Shown: positions 25,728 through 36,569 of the stretch, one piece after another
Layout of the letters: the number at the start of each line of letters is the position of its first letter
Numbering within the stretch: position 1 is the stretch's first letter
Origin: Dichotomocladium elegans
Taxonomy: Eukaryota > Mucoromycota > Mucoromycetes > Mucorales > Lichtheimiaceae
DNA length: 64,000 nucleotides
Reading direction: 5' to 3'
Assembly: GCA_025716815.1 (NCBI GenBank)
Contig: JAIXMN010000013.1
Coordinates: forward strand, 62,001-126,000
Position numbers and translations under genes: made by a program
The notes under the pieces: generated by a model
Told to the model about the DNA's origin: nothing
The model's input: only the letters and a program-made list of their open reading frames with translations
Databases searched by the model: none

Positions 25728-26102
25728 ATGCGCATACTCGCTGGGGTTGTATTAGCCTTTTGGTTGGGTTATCTGACAGCGTCTTACGGGCTTTTTGAGT
25801 TAACCGATCAGGAGGTACGGATGCAAATGCGTACAAAACCAACTCGCATACAATCCTGCGGCATTTGCCTGATAGTCTCTTGTAGAAAACCGTTTTCTAC
25901 GTCCTGATCACACTGAGCGCGATCTATCTGGTCATCTTGAGTCCTCTGGAGCAGATTGCCGAATTTGAAGCGCGTAGCGTATGTATATAGTTATTTTGGT
26001 GGTGTCTTCCATATTTGATGAATCACACTTATTGCGCAGAATGCCGGATACCCTTTTCGAACCTCAGCACGTGAACATCTTCAGCGACGAGGAAGTTTTT
26101 AA
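25728..26102 (+). CDS. Small two-transmembrane protein (80 residues), unknown
   Basis: Found by splicing short frames. Exons 25728-25814, 25886-25978 and 26040-26102 give 81 codons including TAA, each join in phase with GT-AG borders. Segments in order are MRILAGVVLAFWLGYLTASY (TM1 or signal anchor), a short loop FELTDQE, TVFYVLITLSAIYLVIL (TM2), a polar stretch with acidic EQIAEFEA, and the terminus AREHLQRRGSF. The size, two N-terminal helices and a charged C-terminus ending in an RRG-type sequence faintly recall DPM3, the stabilising subunit of dolichol-phosphate-mannose synthase. The DPM3 core pattern is not clear, so I give no symbol. Its stop lies only 59 bp from the end of the convergent hydratase gene. 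Confidence 0.55.
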
Positions 26103-26161
26103 ATTTGTTTTTTGATGGTTTTGCAAATACACATACAAGCATAGACGCACTTTGTCTCGAT

Positions 26162-27317
26162 CTACAACTTGCTCTTATTGCGTTTGACAGGTGCTGGGTT
26201 CATCCAGTTGGGAACCCGCTTGTCCGCAAAGGCTGACAAGCCTTCAATGAGATTTACTCCGTTGCGCCACGATTCTGCTTCGTCTGACGACATCATTTCC
26301 TCTGTGGCCCTGGCTGTGGACTCGCGTTCCAAAGCGAGCATGATGCCATACTTTGTGATGAAGACGGCGTCAGGGGAACTGGTGTATGATGGAAGAGAGG
26401 GCGAGAAAGGGGAGCTAGTCAATTGAATGTACGTGAGGATGGAGTGGAGTCAATTTAACCTACTTTGCAATGATCTTTTTGGCCCAACCGATAGCAGCTT
26501 GGACAACATCGGTGTTGTCATCCACGACTTCGTTGACAAGGCCATAGTCCCTGAACTCTTCAGCAGTAAAATGGCGCCCGGTCAAGGCGATCTCGCTCGC
26601 AACCTGATAGGAGACCGCTCGTGCCAAACGAGCAAGCCCTCCAGCAGCAATCGTGACCCCGCGCTTTACTTGATAGCGACCGTTATTTTCCATATTAGAG
26701 CTCCTTCTCTCTCTCCCGACCCTTTACCCTCTGGCAAGCCAAATTTAGACCGCTTCGTTGCAACCACAATATTGCAAGCAAGGATTAATTCGGTGCCCCC
26801 ACCTAATAGAATCGTTTTCAGTAACCGGCATTTTATGCTTCACTGGATAACGATGTTAATATATATACCAAGTGCATATCCGTTCACTGCAGCAATTACG
26901 GGCTTGCGTGCAAGGTGTCGGTTGCTAAGCCCACCAAAGCCAGTTTTGGGGAAGGGGTCGTCTATGGTCTGGCCATCCTTGGTCCCTTGAACCTCGTTGT
27001 TCCAACCCACCAGATCCATGCCTGTACAAAAGGCCTTGCCACCCGCACCTGTGATCTAAGAGCAATATATTTCAGCATATGAACAGTAGGTTTGTTACCG
27101 CGGGGGAACCTGGCAATGAGGCGCATCCCACGCAAGAAAGAAGTACAATAATGCACCAAATCGTGTCAGTTTCTTCGGCCCAGTCCAAAATCCGGCTCAT
27201 TTCATAATTCGCTTCGGGATTCAGGGCGTTGAACTGCCTGGGACGGTTGATGGTAATCAGAAACACATGCGGTTCGGGTTCGCTTAGAATGAAATACTGT
27301 GATGAAGGGAATTGCAT
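26162..27317 (-). CDS. Peroxisomal enoyl-CoA hydratase/isomerase (crotonase family)
   Basis: Crotonase-fold enzyme, probably acting in fatty-acid beta-oxidation. The protein ends KRNKSKL, a canonical C-terminal SKL peroxisomal targeting signal. Family segments in order are VFLITINRPRQFNALNPEA, CTGMDLVGWN, RKPVIAAVNGYALGG (oxyanion-hole loop), RGVTIAAGGLARLARAV, EIALTGRHFTAEEFRDYGLV and WAKKIIANSPDAV. There are several exons. The last join is 26464 to 26378 across a GT-AG intron. I place the start at ATG 27317 (MQFPSSQYF). An in-frame ATG at 27395 would add 26 residues rich in aromatic, Ser and Lys/Arg residues. The gene is divergent from the MFS transporter. Substrate specificity cannot be told from sequence. 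Confidence 0.87.
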
Positions 27318-27786
27318 AAGAGTGGTTTGTGTAGAAAAAGAAAAGAGAGTGTGAAAAGCGAATGCGTATCTTTTTCCCCAACACTGCGCATGCATTAGTC
27401 ATGCATTTTTCCGCCCATTAAAACTCGGACTTTTCACCATGTATTACACAGTGGATCGCGATCTCTTGCGGGGACAAGACATGGGATGGTAGCGTCACTG
27501 ACTTGGTGCATGACACGGATATCAGCTAACAATTGCTGTTCTTCAAGGAGCGCCGGATGCGTGAAGCAGGGAAGAGACTCAGTTCTCCGGGACAGTGGAG
27601 AAGAAAAGCTCGAAAGAGGCCCGGCCCTGATTTCTTGATCTGTTGCCAACAGTGAAAAAGATATCCCGGTAAGTGTCCTGAATCATCTGTTTTTGTGCAC
27701 CCCAATCTTTTTTCTTTCTGCAATTTTTTTCATTCAATCTTCCACTGGGTTGTTTCCCTTTTCCATACTGTTCTTTACACATAGAC
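27318..27786. promoter_or_regulatory. Divergent intergenic region between hydratase and MFS transporter
   Basis: About 470 bp separating two divergently transcribed genes, so it should contain both promoters. An in-frame upstream ATG for the hydratase lies inside it at 27395. No clear TATA box or operator was recognised. Confidence 0.45.
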
Positions 27787-29755
27787 ATGGCTATTAGAAA
27801 CCCAAGAGATCCTGTTGCGGATGACTTGCAGTCGGTCCTGACAATTGGTAGTCCTGAAAATCCGCCATTAGATATCGAGAAACCTAGCAGCAGCCGTTGG
27901 CCCATTCGCGTTCTTCGGACACGCTCGAGTACTATGCATCCGAGCGAGTATCCGCCTGCCAAGAAACGGATCATTGTCGGTATCGTCGCTCTTGCCGCTG
28001 TTACGTAAGTATATGATGCTCTTTCTATCATTTTTTTTTATTATTCTCTAGTGCTAACGTGGTCTCTTGCCTTCTTCGCAGTTCACCATTGGGCTCAGCC
28101 ATTTACGCAAGTTTACTCTTCGGGAAAAGGAAACTCCATTTCTCATCGCATTCCCTGTAGTTCCCGGCCATGGAAGACATAGAGGCTTATTTCCAGACAA
28201 CAGACACAATAGTGAATGCCTCCCTTTCTGTATACACCCTCTGTCTGGCGTTCTTTCCACTTATCTGGGCAACCTTCGGTGATCAGTTTGGACGTCGACC
28301 GATCTACATCGCATCCTTCTCCGTAGCTCTTATCGGCATGATTGGCTGCGCTCTTTCAATTAACCCCGCCATGTTCATCGGCTTCCGTGCCGTCAGCGCC
28401 ATAGGTGCATCGTCTGTAAGGAACATTACGTATCCCGAAATGTTCATCTCGTTGTCTAACCTCGCCCATATAGGTTCTGGCTTCAGGTGCCGGCACTATA
28501 AGTGACATATATGAGGCGCACGAGCGAGGGACTGCTTTTGCAACATATATGATCGGTCCGCTCCTGGGCCCAGCACTTGGGTGAGTGTTGTTACACATGT
28601 GTTTTTGCAAATGTTTCCCAACCATGCAGTTTTGTGCATAAGGCCCATCATTGGCGGCTATCTCAATCAGGGCCTTGGGTGGAGGAGCATTTTCTGGTTT
28701 CTCGCTATTCTTTGCTTCTGTACCTGGGTGGCCACGATCTTTTTCCTCCCCGAAACACGGAGACTTGGTGCAAATAAGGATGAAGAAACCGCTGCTGCTA
28801 CTGGGATCAACGACGTACATGAAAGATCCTTGTCAGAGAATATCAAATCCATGTTCAAATGGAGATGGATTAACCCGGTTGCGGCACTAGGGCTTCTGCG
28901 CAATACTAACATTGCATTAACCGTGGGCTACTTGTCCATTCTGTAAGTCCTTCGCCTTCATTCCCTGATTGACTGTTATGATTAAATTTCATGCTATTTC
29001 TTACCAGATTTTTTGCCTACTACATTCTGAATACGAACTTTACCCGCATATATACTAATCAGTATGGCCTGAGCTCCGGAACCGTAGGCCTTTTCTATCT
29101 TCCTGCAGCCTGCGGTTTTATTATCGGCAGCCTTGCGTCCGGACGGCAGTCGGATAAGATTTATGTTCAGCGCGTAAATGCGTTGAAAGAGCTTGATCTG
29201 CCCATAAATCATGAAGTCCGCATCGGTGGATTCCTTCTCTATGCATCTGTCGTTGGTCAAATGCTTGGCTTTGCAGGTTTTGGATGGTGTGTACAATATG
29301 ATGTACACTATGCATACGGCTTAGTGTGTCTATTTTTCAGTAAGCTTTATTATTATTGCTATCCATCGGCTTGCCGGATTCTATTGTGTCATATTTTTTA
29401 TTCAAATTTTCGTCATTCCTAGTTGGCTTATGTCTAGGCCCTCCGAACACCATCCTCTCCTCCTATATCATCGATTGCTTTCGACACCGAGGGGCTTCTG
29501 TGTCAGGTAAATCCTCCAAAGTATTGCATATAAGATTGTGCCAAAGTTATTAACATAATAACAGCATGCAACAACCTCACACGGTATATCATGGCTAGCA
29601 TTGGCTCGCTGGTCTCATCATCACTACAAGATGCCATGCATCCCGGTCCACTCTATACACTCCTCGGCAGCCTGTTAATCGGTTTCACCTTTACAATAGC
29701 GATTGTCAAGCTCAGGGCAGGAAAATGGGCCCAATATAAGGATCCAATATCCTGA
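27787..29755 (+). CDS. MFS transporter, DHA1 drug:H+ antiporter type
   Basis: Twelve-helix major facilitator likely exporting drugs, polyamines or other small compounds at the plasma membrane. It is built from about eight exons. The N-terminal cytosolic region is about 70 residues, and TM1 begins RIIVGIVALAAVT. Motif A is GDQFGRRPIYIASF between TM2 and TM3. The TM5 motif C typical of DHA1 antiporters reads GPLLGPALG joined to PIIGGYLNQGLGWRSIFW. A central loop (ETRRLGANKDEETAAATG) is followed by FKWRWINPVAALGLL, and the second half has YILNTNFTRIYTNQYGLSSG, LCLGPPNTILSSYIIDCF and ACNNLTRYIMASIGSLV. The stop is at 29753-29755 (KWAQYKDPIS*). The frame is open across all exons with no sign of decay. 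The substrate is unknown. Confidence 0.88.
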
Positions 29756-32700
29756 GAGTCAGTACACTCCAACGGCTCTACTTGCTCAAGTTCAGATATA
29801 TATCCTGTTTCATTCATACCTACAGAATTAATAATAGACTAGCATATTTAAATACATGTCAGCAATCGCTATCTATTTTCTATGTGTAAGCCCGCTAAGC
29901 GAGGTGTTAACCTTGTTAGACCTTCTAGTCCTGGAGTAACCAGTCGCAAGTATCGTTGTACTGTATCCAAGAAGAGAAGTATGCTGCCTAACATCTATAG
30001 ATCAAAACCTTTCAACATGTGAGCTCAGAGATCTATATACGCACACATATGTAGGGGAAAAAGCAGACTAGAATATGAAGGCCAAAGCAATTCGTACCAC
30101 TGGAGAGTACTATAGGTTGTCAGGGCAAAGCAAACATAACCTTTTTATGTTATTCAAGGCCGTCCCAGTGTATACATTTCTTATTCGTAAAGAGCGTACT
30201 TCCCCTGCTCCTGCAGGATTTTGGCGTTGCATCCTAGAAAAAAACATGAAAACAAAAAACAAAAAAGGGTTTGATGCTTAACCGTCTTGGAATACTAAAC
30301 CTTCGTTGGCAGCCCATCCAGCCGATGATGATCCGTTTCCAAATTCAACATCTTTTGTTAGGGATTTGGAAGAGATGATCAAGGATTCATTGAAGCCTGT
30401 CTTCTTTGCCCTGTATTTTGGTTTGAAAGAGCCTCATGCTCAACTTGCTGTATAAACCAATAGACCGTTTATTGCCAAGATTTCTTCTTGGCAGGGAAAC
30501 AACCGATGGATACGATTTCCAGTGACCCGTGATGTTATGCGGTCAAACTGGTTCCATCATGTCGAGGCTTCGTTTAAATCACGACAACGTGGGATCGAAA
30601 GAGGCGCCCATCCGCCTAGTTCTCTCGCGCTTTCGTGCTATCCAATGGCTGATACCCTCCCCCCCAAAATTGAGCAGCGTATCTTGCGCATGTAGGACCA
30701 GTGAGGAAGACAAGATAATTCATCTTTCGCGCGGTACTTGTTGAATATTCCGATTGAATACAGTATGTTGCGAGGGGCACTTTGCCGAGACAATGAAACT
30801 CGCCCCGTCTGTATGTAGAGAAGAAACATGATCTACGACCCATTGCTGGTCCATATACGCATCATGGAGCCAGACTAGATCTATATACCATGTCCGGACA
30901 AAATGCGGGCCATGGTACTCGATATCATCAGATGATGCCCTGGGATTAGTTGCGGCTTATGCTAAATCTATACACGACGGAAATGCGCTTCACCATAGAG
31001 AGACTCATCTGCAAAGGAGTCTTGAACAAGAAGTTAATGGACAGACACAGACTGAGAACAGATTGATAGTGATAGCGCTGTCAACAGAATAGAAGGAAGG
31101 GTGAGGAGGCTACTCCAAAAACAATGCTAATACTACTACCAAATAAATCTGCATGGCATCGAGAGATCAAGTAACAAGAGAGCGAGAGAAGAACTACATT
31201 GCGGCGGGGAATCGGTGTTGAGTACTTTCTATCACACCATCCTGCACAAAGCCAGATGCCTACCATGGACAATGTAGAACTACAATAGAAGTACAGCTGG
31301 AATAGGTCAATGAACTGAGGCAATGATCTCATTGGGATGATGGTAATCTGATGGTATTTACTATAATAAGTTATGGGGGTATTTCCTACTAGATGGAATG
31401 ACGAGGCGGGTGGGATGTCTATTGAGGTTCATTACACTGATTCAAACGATTTATACATATAGACAAAGTAGCAAATACAGTCCAGCAAATCAACCGATGC
31501 GACCAGAACAATACATGCGGGATCCTCGGATCAGGAGTGAACTTTCTCAATTAATCTCTTTCCTCTATTTGTCATGACATCAAGCATGATACAGGTCACT
31601 TTCAATACGATTGTAAGACCGATATATGGAAGCTTTGAACGGAACCCTTCCGGCTGGGGGAGGGGCGCCGTATACAGCCCCGAACAACAAAAGATGTGGC
31701 CATTCGATCGAGCATACCGAGGGCGGTAGAAAGGTAACGAGGACCAGGCTATAAACAATTGAATATCCCCGTCATCTCCAGATAGTACCTTCTTTGTATA
31801 CTTGCGGTATAAGTTAAACTGAATGGCAGACCCACCATGATTTCTGCTGAATATGCATTCTGCTATAAAAGGGCTGATATCAACAATGACGAAACAAGGC
31901 AAATACCATTTACCAACGGCCCCTGGTAAATAAATTAACGAATCGTCATCAGCTACAAGAAAAAATATTGCATAAGAAGAAAAAACGCTTTCAATTGTTA
32001 GTGCGACCGTATATTTTTTTTTTCAAGTCTAGTTTCTATCAAGACCTTGGTCGGAATAAGAAGACACTCAGCTTATTCTTGTCCTTGCTGAGGATGGAGC
32101 TATTGATATGGAAACGGTGATTCAAAGATGACGACGACAACGTCGCGTTACGTACCATTGCAAATATGATCTCCAGCGGATGTCTGTCTGATCAACAGAA
32201 TAATTAACTAGCTAAGTCATCCGGGATGTTGGCAAAGTGAACTATTTAATAGACCGCGTAAAGTACGATGCAAAAGTTTAGTGCATAGGCTTGTGATGGG
32301 AAACATCAGAAATTTGGCAATACAATGCGAAGATAAAAAAGAATGTTTGCCCCAGTTTACTCCAGAGAATGATAATAAGCACCAACCATGTGATGTGCTT
32401 TGCCAACTTTTTTTTTCTCTCAGCACACGCAGTATGGAGAGCATGTAGATGATGACAGTTTAGCTCCCAAAGACTTGTGCTCTGGGGGCGCCGTACCGGG
32501 CACCTCAGACGAGTATTGATATATGCAAGCTCGTGTATAATGCGGAACAGGTATATTCAGGACAATGAGAGACACGCTTCACCAGCAGCCATTATCTTAC
32601 GATCCATTTGGTCCACTGTCCAAAGCCCCTATTCGTACGATATTATCTGATCCGTTCACACTGAGTTCTTCTTTGAGGTACCACTTTGTTCCCCAGCGCG

Positions 32701-32840
32701 TGTGCCAATGGTCAATAATCCATACGTGCAGTTCCCATTCGGAAATAGCCGAAGAATAACGAACTGACTAGAGATGCATAACTGTATATACCACAGAGAG
32801 AGATATCATATGCCCGTTTTTGAATAAAGAACTATATTCG
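29756..32840. other. 3-kb region without a supported gene
   Basis: The longest gene-poor part of the central window. I see only short frames. One on the plus strand, 30832-31092, stays open for about 87 codons without an ATG. Another at about 30283-30460 contains DLEEMIKDSLKPVFFALYFG but has no start. A 123-codon minus frame lies at 31531-31902. None shows a family motif. The 3' flank of UGP1 occupies the right end. Decayed genes or TE remnants are possible. Confidence 0.5.
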
Positions 32841-34500
32841 CTAGTGATCAAGGATTCTCAAGCTACCAGTTACGACCTTATTCTCCAGCACCGCTCCAGA
32901 AGGGATATCAATGTGCTCCCCATGGTTAGCGACGATGATGACTGTGCCCCGAAGGTCAACATCGGGACCAAAGGTGACGTCACCGGTCACGGTGAGGTGG
33001 TCGAGCTCGAGGATGTTGGGGATTGCCTTGAATCGATTCAAGAAATTGTTGACCTTTTTGAACTCGTCGCCAAGTTTCACGAGGGGTGCATTTTGAAACA
33101 TGCGTTTTGGGTTCATGGTGAGCTGACCATGCACGAGTTTGTAAAGGTTGGAGGTGATCAAGAAGAGATCCGACGTTGACTTCACCGGCAGGAACCGCGA
33201 CCGGGGAACGTTGATACCGCGAGCATTGTTAAAGTGCTTGATCGCAGCGCCAATGGCGGTTTCGAGCTGGATAACATCTTCGCCAGCCGAGGTCCTTTTG
33301 TTGTTAACAATGATCTCGAGTTCCATGGCATCCTGGTCCAGGAGGTGCTTGAGGGCTCTGAGGTTGATCCAAATGTTGTTTGTGTTGAAGATGTGGAACT
33401 TCTTGATCGACTTGAAGTCCTCGACATGCTGTTCCGGAACCTGCGCAATTTCGAGCAGTCGCATGGTGCCATCATAATCTATCAAGGTGCCGCCCTTGAT
33501 ATCCGCCCTTGTCTTGTCCGTGACTTCCATTATAAAATCGCTGTTCTCTTCTATCATGTAGTGAAGAATATTCAGATCAACCGTGGCGCCGAGATTGTCG
33601 ACATTCGATACAAAGAGATACTCTTTGCCGTCCGCGAGGAGTTCATCGAGGAGACCCGAGTGGTGGAGACTCTCGTAGATATCACCATGGCCGGGCGGAT
33701 ACCACTGCTCAATGGGTGCATCAGGCGAGCGCGGTATAGGAAGGTAGGTATCCTTTCGAATGCGCGGATACTTGCTTTGGTTGAACGTGCGGATTGTGAT
33801 ATTGTGATCCTCATACTTCTTGACAATGTGCTTTGTTTCGTCGTCCGTGTTGAAAGAGTTCATTAGAATGAACGGCACGTCCACACCATGAGTTTTGTTC
33901 AGATATTCGATCTGACGCACTGACAGATCGAGGAAGGTCATCCCGTCACGCACCTCGATTGCTGACTTGGGACCTACGCAGCCCATCGTGGTACCCAATC
34001 CACCATTGAGCTTGAGCACAGCAAGTTTCTCGAGGTCCCCGGTCGTGTTGGCTTCTGGGATGTCTCTGTATTTTATAATTTGCTCGGCCGAAGGTGATTT
34101 GATTTTATCCCAGTCACTTTGCACCCGGATTGAGTCAATGATGCGTGGGATACAAGAGAGAGGAAGTAGCTTACATCTTGGTGCCCTTTGCACGATCGTT
34201 CAGGAAGCGTGTTACGAGCATGTAGAAGGCATCCATCTGATTTTGGAATTTCTGGGGGTGTTTTTGCTTGATGAGCACGAAGAATACATATTCATTACGA
34301 TCAGCTTACTCTATCGTCCGCTGCTTTCTTCAGAAGATCCAGCTCCAATTTGACAGACTTGGCAGCCACCGCATAACTTGCGCCTTGAAAATCCTATTCA
34401 GGGACATCTCTGCATGAGAGAAAGACTATGGAGCGTAAGGATCCGTCTTGAGAAACGTATACTTGCGATGTTCGATAGCGTATGGGGATGCTGTCGCATC
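32841..34500 (-). CDS. UGP1: UTP--glucose-1-phosphate uridylyltransferase
   Basis: Makes UDP-glucose from UTP and glucose-1-phosphate in the cytosol, feeding cell-wall glucan, glycogen and trehalose synthesis. Exons 34500-34464, 34383-34310, 34251-34175 and 34116-32841 sum to 488 codons (487 residues), normal for the family. The catalytic nucleotide-binding loop is [20 protein letters not shown]. Further family blocks are [68 protein letters not shown] and [14 protein letters not shown]. The C-terminal beta-helix region is [17 protein letters not shown]. The first exon encodes only [12 protein letters not shown]. It is divergent from the mitochondrial ribosome recycling factor, 388 bp away. 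Confidence 0.96.
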
Positions 34501-34888
34501 CTGTTGACAGACAAGTTGGCCATGTGCGGAAACAAGTTGAAAACAAATGAGGGGAGGAGGGTAAAAAGTTTATATAGATCAATCGACAAGCTTCGACTAC
34601 AAACATTGTGGAAAATTATCTTTTTGGCTTTATAACATATTCTCCGTAGAACTTGCACACCATTTTAAACCTTACGGCGATAGTCGTGTGCATAGTTTAC
34701 CAACATGGAGCGCGAGGGAGATGCATGCGATATAATCCCACCTCTGCGTCTTGCCAGAAATCATCGTCTGAGTTCATGGGAGGGAAAAAATGCATCAGAC
34801 CCATCCAATTTTTCATAGATTTTTGTTGTTTTTTCCTTGCCTTACATCATCCCTCCGTTTTCCCAACCTGCCCCCCCTTTATGCAATA
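34501..34888. promoter_or_regulatory. Divergent promoter region UGP1 / RRF1
   Basis: 388 bp between the start codons of two divergent genes. A pyrimidine-rich tract (TTTTTGTTGTTTTTTCC-like, then CCTGCCCCCCC) precedes the RRF ATG. No TATA box was assigned. Confidence 0.4.
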
Positions 34889-35880
34889 ATGGCTTCACGC
34901 GCACTCTCTCAGTCGATCGGCATGTGCACCGCAATGCGATCCATGGTGCCTATGATGCAACTAAGATCCTATGCCAAAAAGGCAAAGAAGCATGGGTCTT
35001 CAGCTGCAGTAGCAGGATCTTCAGTGAGCGACAATGCTGCCGACTTTGTTCGGACATTTGATCAGGCAAAACTGCAGGAACGCATGGACGGCACGCTTGC
35101 CCATTTGAAAGAGCAATTTAGCACCATGCGCATCGGTCGAGCAAATCCAGGCAAGTAGATCGTTAATAGAAACGGCCGCTTGATCCTTGTCCATCTCATG
35201 TTTCCAATCGCCCAGCCATCCTCGATAACGTGCGTGTTCGCATTGACAATACGAATTTTGCGTTGCGAGATCTTGCACAAGTGACTATCCGTGATCCGCA
35301 GACGTTGCTTGTGTCCGTCCATGATGCTGAGGTGCGCCCGTCTTTATTTTTTTATTATTCTAGAAAAAAATTACTGCTGGCCGCGGTATAGCTTGTGTCG
35401 TTTTTCCACTGACAAAGTGCATGGATAGTTTCGTACTGCTGTTGACAAGAGCATCCGAGAGTCGGGTCTCAATCTAAACCCTGTTATTGATAACGAACTC
35501 ATTCGTGTTCCTATTCCAAAGCAAGTTGGCCATTCGCTTTTGCCCTCACGCGCACCTTGGCATCCGTCCTCACCCCAGATTCGAGTAGAGCAACCAAGGA
35601 AACACGTGATAAAATGAGCAAAGTAGTGAGTCAAATGAGCGAACAAATGAAGGCCAAGATTCGGACCATTCGCCAGGATGGCATGAAGCAGCTCAAGCAC
35701 GATTCCAAGCACGCGCCTGCTGACGAGATAAAGAAAATGGAAAAATTGGTGTGTATCACCCGATATGGCAGTCATTGTGGGGACTCATGAGCTATGAAAT
35801 AGGTCCAGACAATGACAGAGAAGCACAATAAGGCCATCGAGGACCTTATCAAGGCAAAAGTCAAAGAAATTCAGTCGTAA
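34889..35880 (+). CDS. RRF1: Mitochondrial ribosome recycling factor
   Basis: Splits post-termination mitoribosomes together with EF-G2 (family knowledge). The rebuilt exons 34889-35150, 35216-35331, 35429-35520, 35589-35748 and 35803-35880 sum to 236 codons (235 residues). The N-terminus (MASRALSQSIG...LRSYAKKAKKHG) is Arg/Ser-rich and suits a mitochondrial presequence. The RRF core reads MRIGRANPAILDNVRV, TLLVSVHDAE, VDKSIRESGLNLNPV, RVPIPKATKETRDKM and AIEDLIKAKVKEIQS. Introns 1 and 3 must use GC donors (GCAAGT) to keep the frame. The GT sites nearby would shift it or remove the conserved NPAILD or VPIP blocks. An upstream in-frame start at 34790 would add an unlikely hydrophobic leader. 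Confidence 0.93.
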
Positions 35881-36569
35881 TCTCATTTTAGAATCATTCA
35901 TTCGCGTTACAGTTGGCCCGAAATCCTCCATTCTGATGTCCAGTATTTGCTTTAGAACTGTATTCAGCATACTTGAATAAGAAAAGAAGGTGTTAAAAAT
36001 CGACCGGTGATTGAAGTGCGACGTGTGGATCAATGCCTATTTTATTAAGAAAACAACTATCATAAAAAAGGATTTCCTTATTTATGGGTTATACCATAAA
36101 AGTCAACGTACCCTCTTGTGCAGGGAGAGTAGACCTAGTTCCGCCTGGCCATCGGCCGCTTTGACTGCTAAGAGCAAACAGATATGATCGCTACTGCGTT
36201 CGACGTATTACAAGGCATGATCGACTATGGAACCACGATGTGCATACAGAAAAATGACGTCGTACAATACGGGACGGGCCACGGAACATACCAGTCGCAT
36301 GGGCGAGCTTGATTTGATGATGAACAGAGCAGTTTGGATAGCTTAGAGGCCGGGATGCTGTAGTTCGGTATCATCAAGGATAACAAACGAGCAATGCATG
36401 GAAGAACAGGCACAACGAATGCAATGACCCTGTTTGGTGCTGTTATTAGCACAAGCTGTCTTTGCTTCGTGTTACCAAATTTTTCATGAAAACTCATTTT
36501 TACCGACTGGTCACTGAGCTTTCTTTCCCTCCCCTCCTCAAAACCACCCATTCCTCATCACCACCAAGC
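35881..36569. other. Intergenic, upstream of the 5-phosphatase
   Basis: About 690 bp with the RRF 3' flank and the presumed promoter/5' UTR of the phosphatase gene. The frame of the next gene is open upstream to 36462, with an ATG at 36486 that would add 28 residues. I prefer the ATG at 36570. No other feature is seen. Confidence 0.45.

Noticed and set aside
25396..25842. 148-codon minus-strand frame
   Set aside because: No recognisable feature, low-complexity Arg/Glu from a CT tract, and it overlaps the spliced two-TM gene on the other strand.
31531..31902. 123-codon minus-strand frame
   Set aside because: No family motif, and its composition does not differ from other chance frames in the gene-free island.
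33234..33866. 210-codon plus-strand frame
   Set aside because: Antisense to UGP1, with no domain of its own.
35151..35160. Using the GT in GGCAAGTAG as the RRF intron 1 donor
   Set aside because: It shifts the frame and destroys the conserved NPAILDNV block. The GC donor four bases earlier keeps it.
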